Positions 1-6,010 of a DNA stretch of 7,829 nt are shown piece after piece. The stretch spans positions 1-7,829 of the forward strand of contig CAIPFS010000177.1 of NCBI GenBank assembly GCA_903864375.1, given 5' to 3'. Numbering within the stretch: position 1 is the first letter of the stretch; each line of letters starts with the position of its first letter. A program made the position numbers and the translations under genes. The stretch comes from an uncultured Verrucomicrobiota bacterium (lineage in GTDB: Bacteria > Verrucomicrobiota > Verrucomicrobiia > Limisphaerales > UBA9464). The notes under the pieces are model-generated. The model did no database searches. It was not told where the DNA came from and was given only the letters and a program-made list of their open reading frames with translations.

Positions 1-207
1 CGGGTAAGGTACTTTACGGATGGAGCCGTCATTGGGAGTCGGGGATGGGTCAATCAGGTCTTTGAGGACCATCGCCAGCGGTTTGGTCCAAAACGCAAGG
101 ACGGGGCACGGAGATTCAGGTTCCTTCAGGACTCTCCCCTCTTCGGGTTGAGGGATTTGAGAGTGGAGGCGGTGGGAGTCCCTTCAGGGGTGCCCGCTGT
201 TCGCTAG
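1..207 (+). CDS. REP-associated tyrosine transposase (RAYT, Y1_Tnp type), C-terminal fragment
   Basis: An open frame runs in from the left edge and stops at TAG 205-207, giving 68 residues. It contains RYFTDGAVIGSRGWVNQVF (residues 3-21), then RFGPKRKDGARR and a closing LRDLRVEAVGV. In many Verrucomicrobiota and Planctomycetota RAYT proteins, a segment of this type (FTDG..IGS..FV..VF ... FG.KRK.GAR ... LRDLRV) follows the catalytic Y1 HUH domain. The family are single-strand DNA transposases thought to move or maintain REP palindromes; the HUH motif and catalytic tyrosine would lie upstream of the window and cannot be checked. Whether the full gene is intact is unknown. It converges on the FmdB-like gene with 177 bp between stops and probably has no functional link to the genes to its right. 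The family call rests on recognising the tail only. Confidence 0.72.
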   Translation, partial: RVRYFTDGAVIGSRGWVNQVFEDHRQRFGPKRKDGARRFRFLQDSPLFGLRDLRVEAVGVPSGVPAVR

Positions 208-384
208 ATTTCCCGCCAGATTCTTTCCCAACTACCCGACCTGAAAGTCGACGATAAGTCTCTGGTCGACCCTCATCCTGTTCAAGGACTGTTCGGAATG
301 TGGCTCATGTGCGTCGCCACGCATTCACATGGAGTCCCTCGCCTGAACCAGAGTTTGCCCCACCTCGGATGGCCGGCTTTAGAA
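208..384. other. Convergent intergenic spacer between transposase tail and fmdB-like gene
   Basis: No coding frame is convincing here. The spacer holds two copies of the palindrome GTCGAC (247-252 and 265-270, 18 bp apart) and an imperfect hairpin at 306-331 described separately. No U-tract follows either gene, so neither has an obvious intrinsic terminator. Confidence 0.6.
300..331 (+). repeat. REP-like imperfect hairpin next to the transposase tail (candidate)
   Basis: CATGTGCGT (306-314), loop CGCC, then ACGCA (319-323), a four-base bulge TTCA and CATG (328-331) form a 9-bp bulged stem. A GTGG tetranucleotide (300-303) lies two bases before the foot. A GTAG/GTGG-like tetranucleotide followed by a bulged palindrome is the known layout of REP sequences recognised by RAYT proteins, and this one lies 92 bp past the transposase stop. 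Only one copy is visible, so it could equally be a chance hairpin or a weak 3' structure for the minus-strand gene ending at 385. Confidence 0.25.
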
Positions 385-621
385 TCAGTGTGAGTGCGGT
401 TTGCCGGTTCCGCACATGCCACAGGAACTGGGGACACCAGAGCAACTGGGCCCATCACCACCGGAGCTGGCACCAGCTACGGAGGCCGCGAAGGTTGAAA
501 GTATCTTGGTCAGCCGGGTCGAACCGCAGGATGGACACGGAGTCCCTTCCCATTGGCGGGACCGCACCAGGATTTCGTTTTCCTGTCCGCAATCGTCACA
601 GTGAAATTCGTAGATGGGCAT
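385..621 (-). CDS. FmdB-family zinc-ribbon protein (putative regulatory protein)
   Basis: This 78-residue protein begins MPIYEFHCDDCG, the standard opening of the FmdB/CxxC_CxxC_SSSS family. It has one zinc ribbon built from C8-x2-C11 and C29-x2-C32 (CPSCGS), followed by a small-residue linker. Family members are short cytosolic proteins of unknown biochemical role; the name comes from a proposed regulator next to formamidase genes, and the ribbon is expected to bind one zinc. Here the tail carries three more cysteines (C60, C67, C70, the last two as CGMC) and a closing HSH, so a second metal site is possible. AGGA eight bases before the ATG is a fair ribosome-binding site. The gene starts 49 bp after the MBL hydrolase stop on the same strand, so co-transcription is likely. 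Family is secure from the N-terminal motif; function is not known. Confidence 0.88.
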   Translation of the reverse strand: MPIYEFHCDDCGQENEILVRSRQWEGTPCPSCGSTRLTKILSTFAASVAGASSGGDGPSCSGVPSSCGMCGTGKPHSH

Positions 622-670
622 AACACGAGTCCTGGGAAAAGGATAGTGTGTGGTCGGCGGGCATCAAGGG

Positions 671-1612
671 TCAGAAACGCTCCGGCACGCCCTCTTCCAT
701 GACTCGCAACTGAGGCGTGAGGCGTTGCGCTTCCGCCAGTTCACGCAACCAGCGTTCGGGCTCCTCCATGGCTTCAAAGCTCAGCTTGAAGGAACCGAAG
801 TGCATCGGAATCAGCCACCGTGACCCCAGGTCGCGAAACGCCCGGACGGCATCGTCGGGACCCATGTGCACATGACGGAAGGAGTCCGGGAAATAGGCGC
901 CAATGGGAAGCAGAGCCACCTCCGGATGGAAGCGTCGGCCAATTTCGGCAAAGCCATCGAAGTAGGCGGAATCCCCGGCGTGGTAAACACACCGTCCCTG
1001 GCATTCGATGATGAAGCCCCCCCATCCGCGATGGGCGTCTCGCAGTGTCCGGGCACCCCAATGCTGGGCAGGCACGAGGGTCACCTTCCAATCGTCATGC
1101 CCAAACGATTCCCACCATCGAAGTTCCACCACCCGCTCAAAGCCGAGCCGACGAGCCAGGGATCCGCATCCCCACGGCATCACGGCGATTCGGGGCGAGG
1201 GCAATCGTCGAAGACTTGGCTTGTGGAAGTGATCAAAGTGGGCGTGGGTGAGCAGAACCAGGTCGATGGGCGGAAGGTCCTTCAATCGAAGTCCTGGACG
1301 CTTCAGGCGCTTCAGGAAAAAGAGCCAGTTTGCGAAATTAGGATCGATGATGGCATTCAGCTGAGAGAACTGTAGAAGAAACGAGGCGTGGCCGATCCAG
1401 GTGAGCGCCAGCTCTGGCGAATGCAACCGAGGAAAGGCAGGAATCTTGGTGGAACCGGTTTGAGGCGCAAACAAGGTTCCCCACACCATCTCTCTAAAAA
1501 AGCTGCGGGGATTGAAATGATTACTCGGCGTCAATTCCTTGAACGAACGGGGCACCCTTCGTTTGCGGATGCGGGCATCCACGGGGTGAGGAGGGCGCTG
1601 CTGCGCGGGCAT
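671..1612 (-). CDS. MBL-fold metal-dependent hydrolase, UlaG/NAPE-PLD-like
   Basis: This 313-residue protein has the metallo-beta-lactamase fold signature: a TWIGHASFLLQ strand (71-81), the metal-binding box HAHFDH (H123, H125, D127, H128), a PAQHW histidine (H184), a HAGDSAY aspartate (D214) and a late histidine in MHFGSF (H271). The order and spacing match the family that includes UlaG-like lactonases and NAPE-phospholipase D; HMGPDDA near 249 is also typical. There is no signal peptide, so it should act in the cytoplasm on an ester, lactone or phosphodiester with a di-metal centre; the substrate cannot be read from sequence. SNHFNPRSFF near 30-39 resembles the N-terminal segment of relatives, which supports a start at or near M1, although no clear Shine-Dalgarno is seen. 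It lies 39 bp after the glycoside hydrolase gene and 49 bp before the fmdB-like gene. The fold is certain, the subgroup likely, the specific reaction unknown. Confidence 0.88.
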   Translation of the reverse strand: MPAQQRPPHPVDARIRKRRVPRSFKELTPSNHFNPRSFFREMVWGTLFAPQTGSTKIPAFPRLHSPELALTWIGHASFLLQFSQLNAIIDPNFANWLFFLKRLKRPGLRLKDLPPIDLVLLTHAHFDHFHKPSLRRLPSPRIAVMPWGCGSLARRLGFERVVELRWWESFGHDDWKVTLVPAQHWGARTLRDAHRGWGGFIIECQGRCVYHAGDSAYFDGFAEIGRRFHPEVALLPIGAYFPDSFRHVHMGPDDAVRAFRDLGSRWLIPMHFGSFKLSFEAMEEPERWLRELAEAQRLTPQLRVMEEGVPERF

Positions 1613-1651
1613 GCCTCAACATGGCGTATATTCGTGAACGTCAACAGTGGG

Positions 1652-3796
1652 TCAGTTTAAATCGGGCCGATAAATTCCACGCCAGTAACCGTCCCTGACC
1701 GCTCCACCCGGGGATTGAACCAAGACCCCATCGGAACTGGACAGCCGGTTGGTCAGGATTGGACGCCAGTGGCTCAGGTCCAGCGACTGCTGCAATTCGA
1801 CCGTGGCCCCTGGTTGACCCCGCAGTTCGAAGGTTGGAGGTGAACCCGCGGGGGGGGCGGTTTGAATTCGCAGGAGCGGTGCCTGCGCATTGAGCGCCAG
1901 CAGGGTCAGGGAATATGGTGGAAAATTGTAGGTGAACGTGGAGCTGATGCCGCCAACAGAATTGGTGGTCAAATCCAGCGACCCGGAATGAGTCCGGGCT
2001 GCGTCGTCCTGCGGAATCCCGTAGCGGGTGACTGTGGCATTGGTCAGCGGTAGAAAGCCAGTGATGGCGATGGAAGCGGCATTGGTCAGTTTGGGATATT
2101 TATTGATCACGAGCAGTTGAAGACCACCATTACCATCGCGAAGGGCATAGGCGGCGAGGCCTGAATCATCAGCCGTGGCCGGCAGAACCGTCCCGCCCTT
2201 GCTGAGAAACTGGTGCATCAGCTTGAACGCGTAGTAGGCGGGGTAGCCATTGGTGGTGGCATCGATCAACCCCAAGTCGCCGACCGTACGCCATCCGTAG
2301 AGAGTGGGATCAAAGGATCCCTTGGTGTCTGACCCATTGCGCAGATCCCACCAGACGAAGGAATTGAATTCGGTTTTCATGAGCTGACCCAGGCTGTCAG
2401 CCAGGTACAGGCCATTGACCAGACTGGTGGACTGGCGCCCCTGATCGCCGGCGTTGCTATTGTTCTCGGTCGCCAGAAGCTCAATCCCGTCACCACCAGC
2501 CCCGTAATAGTCCTTGATCTGCTGACGAAGGTCCGCCGCCGCGGATGCCCACCAAGTCGATGTCTGCAACAGCAGGGGATCGCTTTCCTGACCGGTGTAT
2601 TCCGGGTAGTAGTGATAAACGAGAAAATCCGGAACAATTCCCAATGCCTTGAGCCGGGTCAGAACGATGGGGGTCCATCCGTTGACCCGGATTCCGGTGC
2701 GGGAATTGGTCGCGGTATGTCCCGTGTATCCGTTGCTGTAATTGTTTTCCCCGTCGACCACCACGATCCCGATTTTGATGGTCGGGTCGACCGCCTTCAT
2801 CTGTTGATAATAGAGTGCGGCCCGAGTGGCGTAAGTATACGGCTCGTGGGGTTGATTATTGGTATCGGTTTCCCAGGTCCCGTAGTTCTCATTGCCGATC
2901 TCCCAATACCGGAAGCCGTAATGGTTGGTGATGTTCGAATCGCGGACCCAGGCCGCCGCCTCCGCCGGCGTGCCGGTTCCATAATTGACCGTGATCATGA
3001 CATCCGCACCCACTGCTTTGGCCTGTGGCGCAAACTGATGGAACGACGTATTCCACTGCCAGGTATTGGTCAACGACCGGTTGCTCGCCCAATGGTATTC
3101 GTCCGAAAGAGAGCCCCCTGGAAAACGGAACAGGGTGGTTCCCAACCCTTTGACGAGGTTCAGGGTGGCCGCCGATGCGAGATTCCCGTCCCAAACGGCC
3201 ACGTTGACCCCCGTCCACCGTCGGTCCACCGGTCGCAGGGGATGGGTGGCGTCGACAGTGACGTGAACCACGGACGGGGCCGGCCGGGCAGTGAGGGTCA
3301 AATCATCCAGGTAGAAAACCCCGCTTCCACCCCCGCTTTGTAATTGAAGAATCCAGCCATTCAGGTTCGTGGCCTGTGCGGCATGTAGGGTCGATAGCGG
3401 TATCGTGTAGGCTTTCCAGGCATTGGCGGTCAGCGGCGTGAGGGCATACCCCGAAAGGATCTGACCTCCCACCACGGCGGAAAGCGTCAGTTTTTGTCCT
3501 CCCCCCGGTCCCCCGTGCGCCCAGAACACCATGTTGCTATACGAGGCCGCCGAAAAATCCGAATGATGAACGTAGATTCCCTGACCGGCGGTGGCATTGA
3601 CACGAATGCTTTTCGAGCCGGAATGCACCGGGGAGGTGTTGTCCAGGGCCCGGGTCGCCCAACTCCAATCCTGGAATCCGTTCACCAAATGATCGGTATA
3701 AACGGACAAGTCGGATTGCGCCCAGGCGAGCTGCGTAGACAAACCGACGGCCATGGCAACCCGTTGGAGCCATGAGACTAAGGGGAAGGTTTTCAT
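1652..3796 (-). CDS. Secreted GH-A clan glycoside hydrolase, alpha-L-arabinofuranosidase-like (GH51-like), with N-terminal CBM-like domain
   Basis: This 714-residue protein has a Sec signal peptide (likely cut after AWA, residues 24-26). Residues 30-170 form a beta-rich jelly-roll, with DWSWA, SPVHSGSKSI and FYLDDLTL, of the kind attached to bacterial plant-polysaccharide hydrolases. Residues 177-515 are a (beta/alpha)8-type catalytic domain: RFPGGS (224-229), YWEIGNEN with E303 as probable acid/base, LVYHYYPEY (392-400), LLATENN with E444 as probable nucleophile, then FVWWDLRNGSD. A beta domain (535-635) follows, and residues 650-712 are a verrucomicrobial-style C-terminal module. Predicted role is removal of arabinose or a related sugar from hemicellulose or pectin outside the cytoplasm. 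The nucleophile context is ATENN, not the DEW-type motif of classical GH51, so the family number and substrate are tentative. The ATG has no clear Shine-Dalgarno, but the signal peptide fixes the start. It is probably first in an operon with the MBL and fmdB-like genes. Confidence 0.82.
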   Translation of the reverse strand: MKTFPLVSWLQRVAMAVGLSTQLAWAQSDLSVYTDHLVNGFQDWSWATRALDNTSPVHSGSKSIRVNATAGQGIYVHHSDFSAASYSNMVFWAHGGPGGGQKLTLSAVVGGQILSGYALTPLTANAWKAYTIPLSTLHAAQATNLNGWILQLQSGGGSGVFYLDDLTLTARPAPSVVHVTVDATHPLRPVDRRWTGVNVAVWDGNLASAATLNLVKGLGTTLFRFPGGSLSDEYHWASNRSLTNTWQWNTSFHQFAPQAKAVGADVMITVNYGTGTPAEAAAWVRDSNITNHYGFRYWEIGNENYGTWETDTNNQPHEPYTYATRAALYYQQMKAVDPTIKIGIVVVDGENNYSNGYTGHTATNSRTGIRVNGWTPIVLTRLKALGIVPDFLVYHYYPEYTGQESDPLLLQTSTWWASAAADLRQQIKDYYGAGGDGIELLATENNSNAGDQGRQSTSLVNGLYLADSLGQLMKTEFNSFVWWDLRNGSDTKGSFDPTLYGWRTVGDLGLIDATTNGYPAYYAFKLMHQFLSKGGTVLPATADDSGLAAYALRDGNGGLQLLVINKYPKLTNAASIAITGFLPLTNATVTRYGIPQDDAARTHSGSLDLTTNSVGGISSTFTYNFPPYSLTLLALNAQAPLLRIQTAPPAGSPPTFELRGQPGATVELQQSLDLSHWRPILTNRLSSSDGVLVQSPGGAVRDGYWRGIYRPDLN

Positions 3797-3907
3797 CCGT
3801 TGAATTGCCGTGTTGGATCACGCCCGTCGACTGGTTCCCGGCCACCCCCTCAACGGTCCGTGGCTCAGGATGCCGGTCATTTTTGAGACTGACCAGCTAT
3901 CGTGAGA

Positions 3908-3935
3908 AAATTACTAAGAAATATACCTAAGTCAA
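3908..3935 (-). promoter_or_regulatory. Candidate sigma70-type promoter for the glycoside hydrolase gene
   Basis: On the minus strand TTGACT (3935-3930, five of six to consensus) is followed after 16 bp by TAATTT (3913-3908, three of six). It sits in the only AT-rich patch of the intergenic region and would give a leader of roughly 105 nt. Consensus matching alone is weak evidence, particularly in Verrucomicrobiota, where promoter rules are poorly known. Confidence 0.33.
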
Positions 3936-4042
3936 ATCCAAATACCTGGCTGGCTGGTCGTCACGGGACGATTTCACGGACAAGAGCGGTTGCAGGCCGC
4001 TTCCCACTGGAGCCAACGTGAGGCACCGGGATGGCTTGATAG

Positions 4043-4079
4043 GGAGTCTGGCCCATGACCCAGGGACGGGCCAGACTCC
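4043..4079 (-). terminator. Strong stem-loop after the 512-residue secreted-protein gene
   Basis: GGAGTCTGGCCC (4043-4054) and GGGCCAGACTCC (4068-4079) form a perfect 12-bp stem with a 13-nt loop, which a G-T wobble extends by one pair. It begins 28 bp after the minus-strand stop at 4108, where a terminator belongs. No U-tract follows on the minus strand, so it may act as a transcript-end stabiliser or Rho-assisted end, not a textbook intrinsic terminator. Being near-symmetric, it would also fold on the plus strand. Confidence 0.5.
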
Positions 4080-4107
4080 TGAAAGCCGCCGGAAGCCGCT
4101 TCCAAGT

Positions 4108-5646
4108 TTACGGCTTGAACAGGCGGAAATAGCCGCCGCGGGCTGCGGGCAGGCTTGAGCTGGGAACAAACGCGCTCTTGGTTTTGCCCACGACCACCGT
4201 GCTGTTGGTGGAATCGACCCAAGGAGTTCCCTTGAGGCTGGAGGCTGATTGGAGGGTGTAACCGTAATCGGGCAGGGTCCAGGTCACCTGATAGGCAGTG
4301 TTGGCCGGGACTACAACCAATCCGGACGGATCGGCGGCCCGCAGCTGCCAGGTGTTGGAGTCCAGGGTGTCGGCGGTGAAGGAATCATCCACTGGATTGG
4401 CGGTACCGGTGATCTGAACGCGGCTGATGACGATCGACTGCCCTATATTGGCGAGGCTATTGGGTTGACCACCGAAGTAGGCGTAGAGCGGATCGGCAAA
4501 CAAGGCAGCCGCGTCGGCACCCAGACTGAAGTTCGCCGTGTTACCGCCTGGCGCTGTCAAGGTGATGTCGGTGTTATTGTTGAACGTCAGGCTCCAAGTG
4601 CCCAATGGGGAGGCACTTCCAACGCCACCGAGGCTGCCCACAGGTCCGTTATCGGGATTGTTATTGTAGACCATGGCGTTCCCGTTCGGTTGGTTGGTCT
4701 TGTAGTGCAGGCTGGCATAAGCGGTGCCATCTGCGTTTCCACTGATCTGGAGGAAAATCAGGTTCGGTTCGTTGTAGTCCGGTGCCGTTTCACCAGGAAG
4801 TGTGGCCGCGGGGATCAGGAAGATCTGGGCCTGGAAACCCGTGTGATTGGTATCGGGAAACCCTGTCAGCGTGAGTGAATAGGTGACAGGACCCGTGGCA
4901 CCCACCCAGGAGGAGGCATTGGCCGTCACAATGTTTTGTCGCTGATATTGGTCCCCCGGATTGCTGGCGGTAATGGTCAGTCCGGGACGGGGAATCTTGA
5001 TGGCGGCCGTCGGTGCCGGTGCCGGGGTTGTATTGGTGTTGCCCTGCAGTTTCACATTGTCGAGCCACAAGACGGTCGACCCGGTCAATTTGCTGTCACC
5101 CCCGGCGTCGCCCGCCCACATTTTGATGGTCACGCCAATGATGTTGGTCGCCTTGGCGATGGCCGGGTCAATGGGCGCCGTCACGTGCGTCCATCCGCCA
5201 GAACCCACAGGCACGGTCAAATGACCGAGGTAGAGTTGCGAATAGTCCGACGGGATCAGTCCGTACTCAAAATACCCGTAATCCTGGGCTTGAACCCGGG
5301 AGGGGGAGTTGGTGTCGAAGCGGATATCGAAAACCAGGTTGGTATACTGGGTCCCGTCGACGGAGGAGCCGAAGTAATGCGAGGTGGAAAATTGGTTATC
5401 CCCGCCGTAGGCGTTGACATCGAAGTCGACGGTGACTTTGAGGGAACCTGAAGATGTCGAATTATTGGCGTCCACCGAGGAATCCCAGTCATAGGACTGA
5501 GGGGCCGCGCCCCACCATTTGGTCCAACTGGTGACTTCATCTCCTGAATCAAAGGCATTCACGAGAAAATCCGGGGTTTGAGCCTGAATGGCAGCGGTCA
5601 GGGCCAGCGCCAGTGCGCCCGCCCAACGAAATGTATTCTTGTTCAT
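4108..5646 (-). CDS. Secreted multidomain beta-rich protein with carbohydrate-binding-like N-terminal domain
   Basis: I do not recognise a characterised homologue. The 512-residue protein starts with a Sec signal peptide (MNKNTFRWAG, hydrophobic ALALALTAAI, likely cut after QAQ near residue 23). Residues 28-203 form a beta-sandwich-like domain (SGDEVTSWTKWWG early, TVLWLDNVKLQG at its end), the pattern of carbohydrate-binding jelly-rolls. A Thr/Pro/Ala linker (204-214, NTNTTPAPAPT) leads to a second beta-rich domain (about 218-415, ending in IVISRVQITG), rich in Asn and Gly with no catalytic motif I can identify. Residues 420-512 (DDSFTADTLDSNTW, TWTLPDYGYTLQSASSL, final GGYFRLFKP) match a C-terminal type frequent in secreted Verrucomicrobiota proteins. 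The most likely role is extracellular or surface glycan binding beside the neighbouring hydrolase, by inference. GGATGG lies about seven bases before the ATG. The leader upstream is full of inverted repeats, and a stem-loop follows the stop. Confidence 0.8.
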   Translation of the reverse strand: MNKNTFRWAGALALALTAAIQAQTPDFLVNAFDSGDEVTSWTKWWGAAPQSYDWDSSVDANNSTSSGSLKVTVDFDVNAYGGDNQFSTSHYFGSSVDGTQYTNLVFDIRFDTNSPSRVQAQDYGYFEYGLIPSDYSQLYLGHLTVPVGSGGWTHVTAPIDPAIAKATNIIGVTIKMWAGDAGGDSKLTGSTVLWLDNVKLQGNTNTTPAPAPTAAIKIPRPGLTITASNPGDQYQRQNIVTANASSWVGATGPVTYSLTLTGFPDTNHTGFQAQIFLIPAATLPGETAPDYNEPNLIFLQISGNADGTAYASLHYKTNQPNGNAMVYNNNPDNGPVGSLGGVGSASPLGTWSLTFNNNTDITLTAPGGNTANFSLGADAAALFADPLYAYFGGQPNSLANIGQSIVISRVQITGTANPVDDSFTADTLDSNTWQLRAADPSGLVVVPANTAYQVTWTLPDYGYTLQSASSLKGTPWVDSTNSTVVVGKTKSAFVPSSSLPAARGGYFRLFKP

Positions 5647-5666
5647 GTGTGTCCATCCGACAGCCC

Positions 5667-5685
5667 GTCACGACAGGGTCGTGAC
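5667..5685. repeat. Perfect 8-bp inverted repeat just upstream of the 512-residue gene start
   Basis: GTCACGAC (5667-5674), spacer AGG, GTCGTGAC (5678-5685). An outer CAGC/GCTG pair (5661-5664 and 5690-5693) extends it imperfectly. It ends 20 bp before the start codon, between a possible promoter and the ATG, so it could be an operator or a 5' UTR hairpin limiting translation. Confidence 0.5.
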
Positions 5686-5705
5686 TGTTGCTGAGGGTTG
5701 CCTTC

Positions 5706-5733
5706 AATCTGCGGACGAATCCGAGGGTGTCAA
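5706..5733 (-). promoter_or_regulatory. Candidate sigma70-type promoter for the 512-residue secreted-protein gene
   Basis: A perfect TTGACA (minus strand, 5733-5728) is followed after 16 bp by CAGATT (5711-5706), only three of six to the -10 consensus. It would start transcription about 50 nt before the ATG and place the 5667-5685 inverted repeat in the leader. The -35 box is good, the -10 poor. Confidence 0.3.
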
Positions 5734-5832
5734 ATGGCCCGGAGGACAGCGATGACTGCTGTCCGGGTAAGACCCGGCCATGCGGTTCAAAACCGGAAGG
5801 GGGAACTTGTTCCACAGCGGTAGAACTTTTTT

Positions 5833-5852
5833 CGTTGGAAATTCTTCCAACG
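5833..5852. repeat. Perfect 8-bp inverted repeat in the leader
   Basis: CGTTGGAA (5833-5840), ATTC, TTCCAACG (5845-5852). Six T residues (5827-5832) sit on its left, which reads as an A-run after the hairpin on the minus strand. It is therefore not an intrinsic terminator in either direction and is better explained as a protein-binding palindrome or an RNA stem. Confidence 0.45.
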
Positions 5853-5933
5853 GAGGAATCTACGACCGGAAACGCTCCTGTCAGTTCCTGACCTCCTCCC
5901 AGGCAACGGGGTTTGAAGGAGACGCCTGACTTC

Positions 5934-5969
5934 AAAAAAAAGGCCAATGAGGCCCGAGGGCTCATTGGC
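5934..5969 (-). terminator. Rho-independent terminator of the DUF1080 lipoprotein gene
   Basis: Read on the minus strand, GCCAATGAG (5969-5961), a 9-nt loop and CTCATTGGC (5951-5943) form a perfect 9-bp stem. It is followed after one C by eight T residues (5941-5934). Stem, loop and U-tract are all in the classical arrangement, 41 bp past the stop codon at 6011. It should insulate the lipoprotein gene from the secreted-protein gene downstream. In the plus direction only four T residues follow, so termination would be weak. Confidence 0.88.
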
Positions 5970-5984
5970 GCACTTTTCCAATTC

Positions 5985-6003
5985 CAACTATCGGAGATAG
6001 TTG
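5985..6003 (-). repeat. Short perfect hairpin directly after the DUF1080 stop codon
   Basis: CAACTATC (5985-5992), loop GGA, GATAGTTG (5996-6003) form an 8-bp stem starting seven bases after the stop. No U-tract follows. With the terminator at 5934-5969 it makes a tandem hairpin 3' end and may protect the transcript from 3' exonucleases. Confidence 0.5.
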
Positions 6004-6010
6004 TGTGAAA

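Larger units (their letters stand above)
3797..4107. other. Intergenic region between the two secreted-protein genes
   Basis: This 311-bp stretch has no convincing gene. From right to left it holds a strong stem-loop 28 bp after the upstream stop (4043-4079), a GC-rich part with the short repeat CTGGCTGGCTGG near 3946-3957, and an AT-rich patch at about 3880-3945 containing a candidate minus-strand promoter. A leader of about 100 nt then precedes the hydrolase start at 3796. Confidence 0.6.
5647..5933 (-). promoter_or_regulatory. Inverted-repeat-rich leader upstream of the 512-residue secreted-protein gene
   Basis: No credible gene lies here; a minus-strand open frame across it has no family features and overlaps the next start in another frame. 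The stretch holds six inverted repeats: 5667-5685 (8 bp, 3-nt loop), 5738-5767 (7 bp plus 3 bp across a bulge), 5763-5777 (6 bp, 3-nt loop), 5783-5795 (5 bp), 5802-5813 (5 bp) and 5833-5852 (8 bp, 4-nt loop). The second and third share bases 5763-5767 and cannot both form. This suggests a structured leader RNA or protein-binding sites, with no recognised riboswitch consensus. Confidence 0.4.

Noticed and set aside
866..1375. 169-residue plus-strand open frame
   Set aside because: Antisense to the MBL hydrolase, whose metal-binding motifs all fall in the minus-strand frame.
2612..3343. 243-residue plus-strand open frame
   Set aside because: It is antisense to the glycoside hydrolase, whose signal peptide, catalytic motifs and domain order are clear; the frame has no family signature.
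4249..5451. Two long plus-strand open frames (4249-4878 and 4936-5451)
   Set aside because: Both are antisense to the 512-residue secreted protein and show Gly/Val/Arg-rich shadow composition.
5827..5852. Hairpin next to a T-run taken as a terminator
   Set aside because: The T-run precedes the stem on the plus strand and reads as an A-run on the minus strand, so no U-tract follows in either direction.
5549..5965. 138-residue minus-strand open frame across the leader
   Set aside because: It starts inside the lipoprotein terminator, overlaps the secreted-protein start in another frame, and contains the inverted repeats; no family features.
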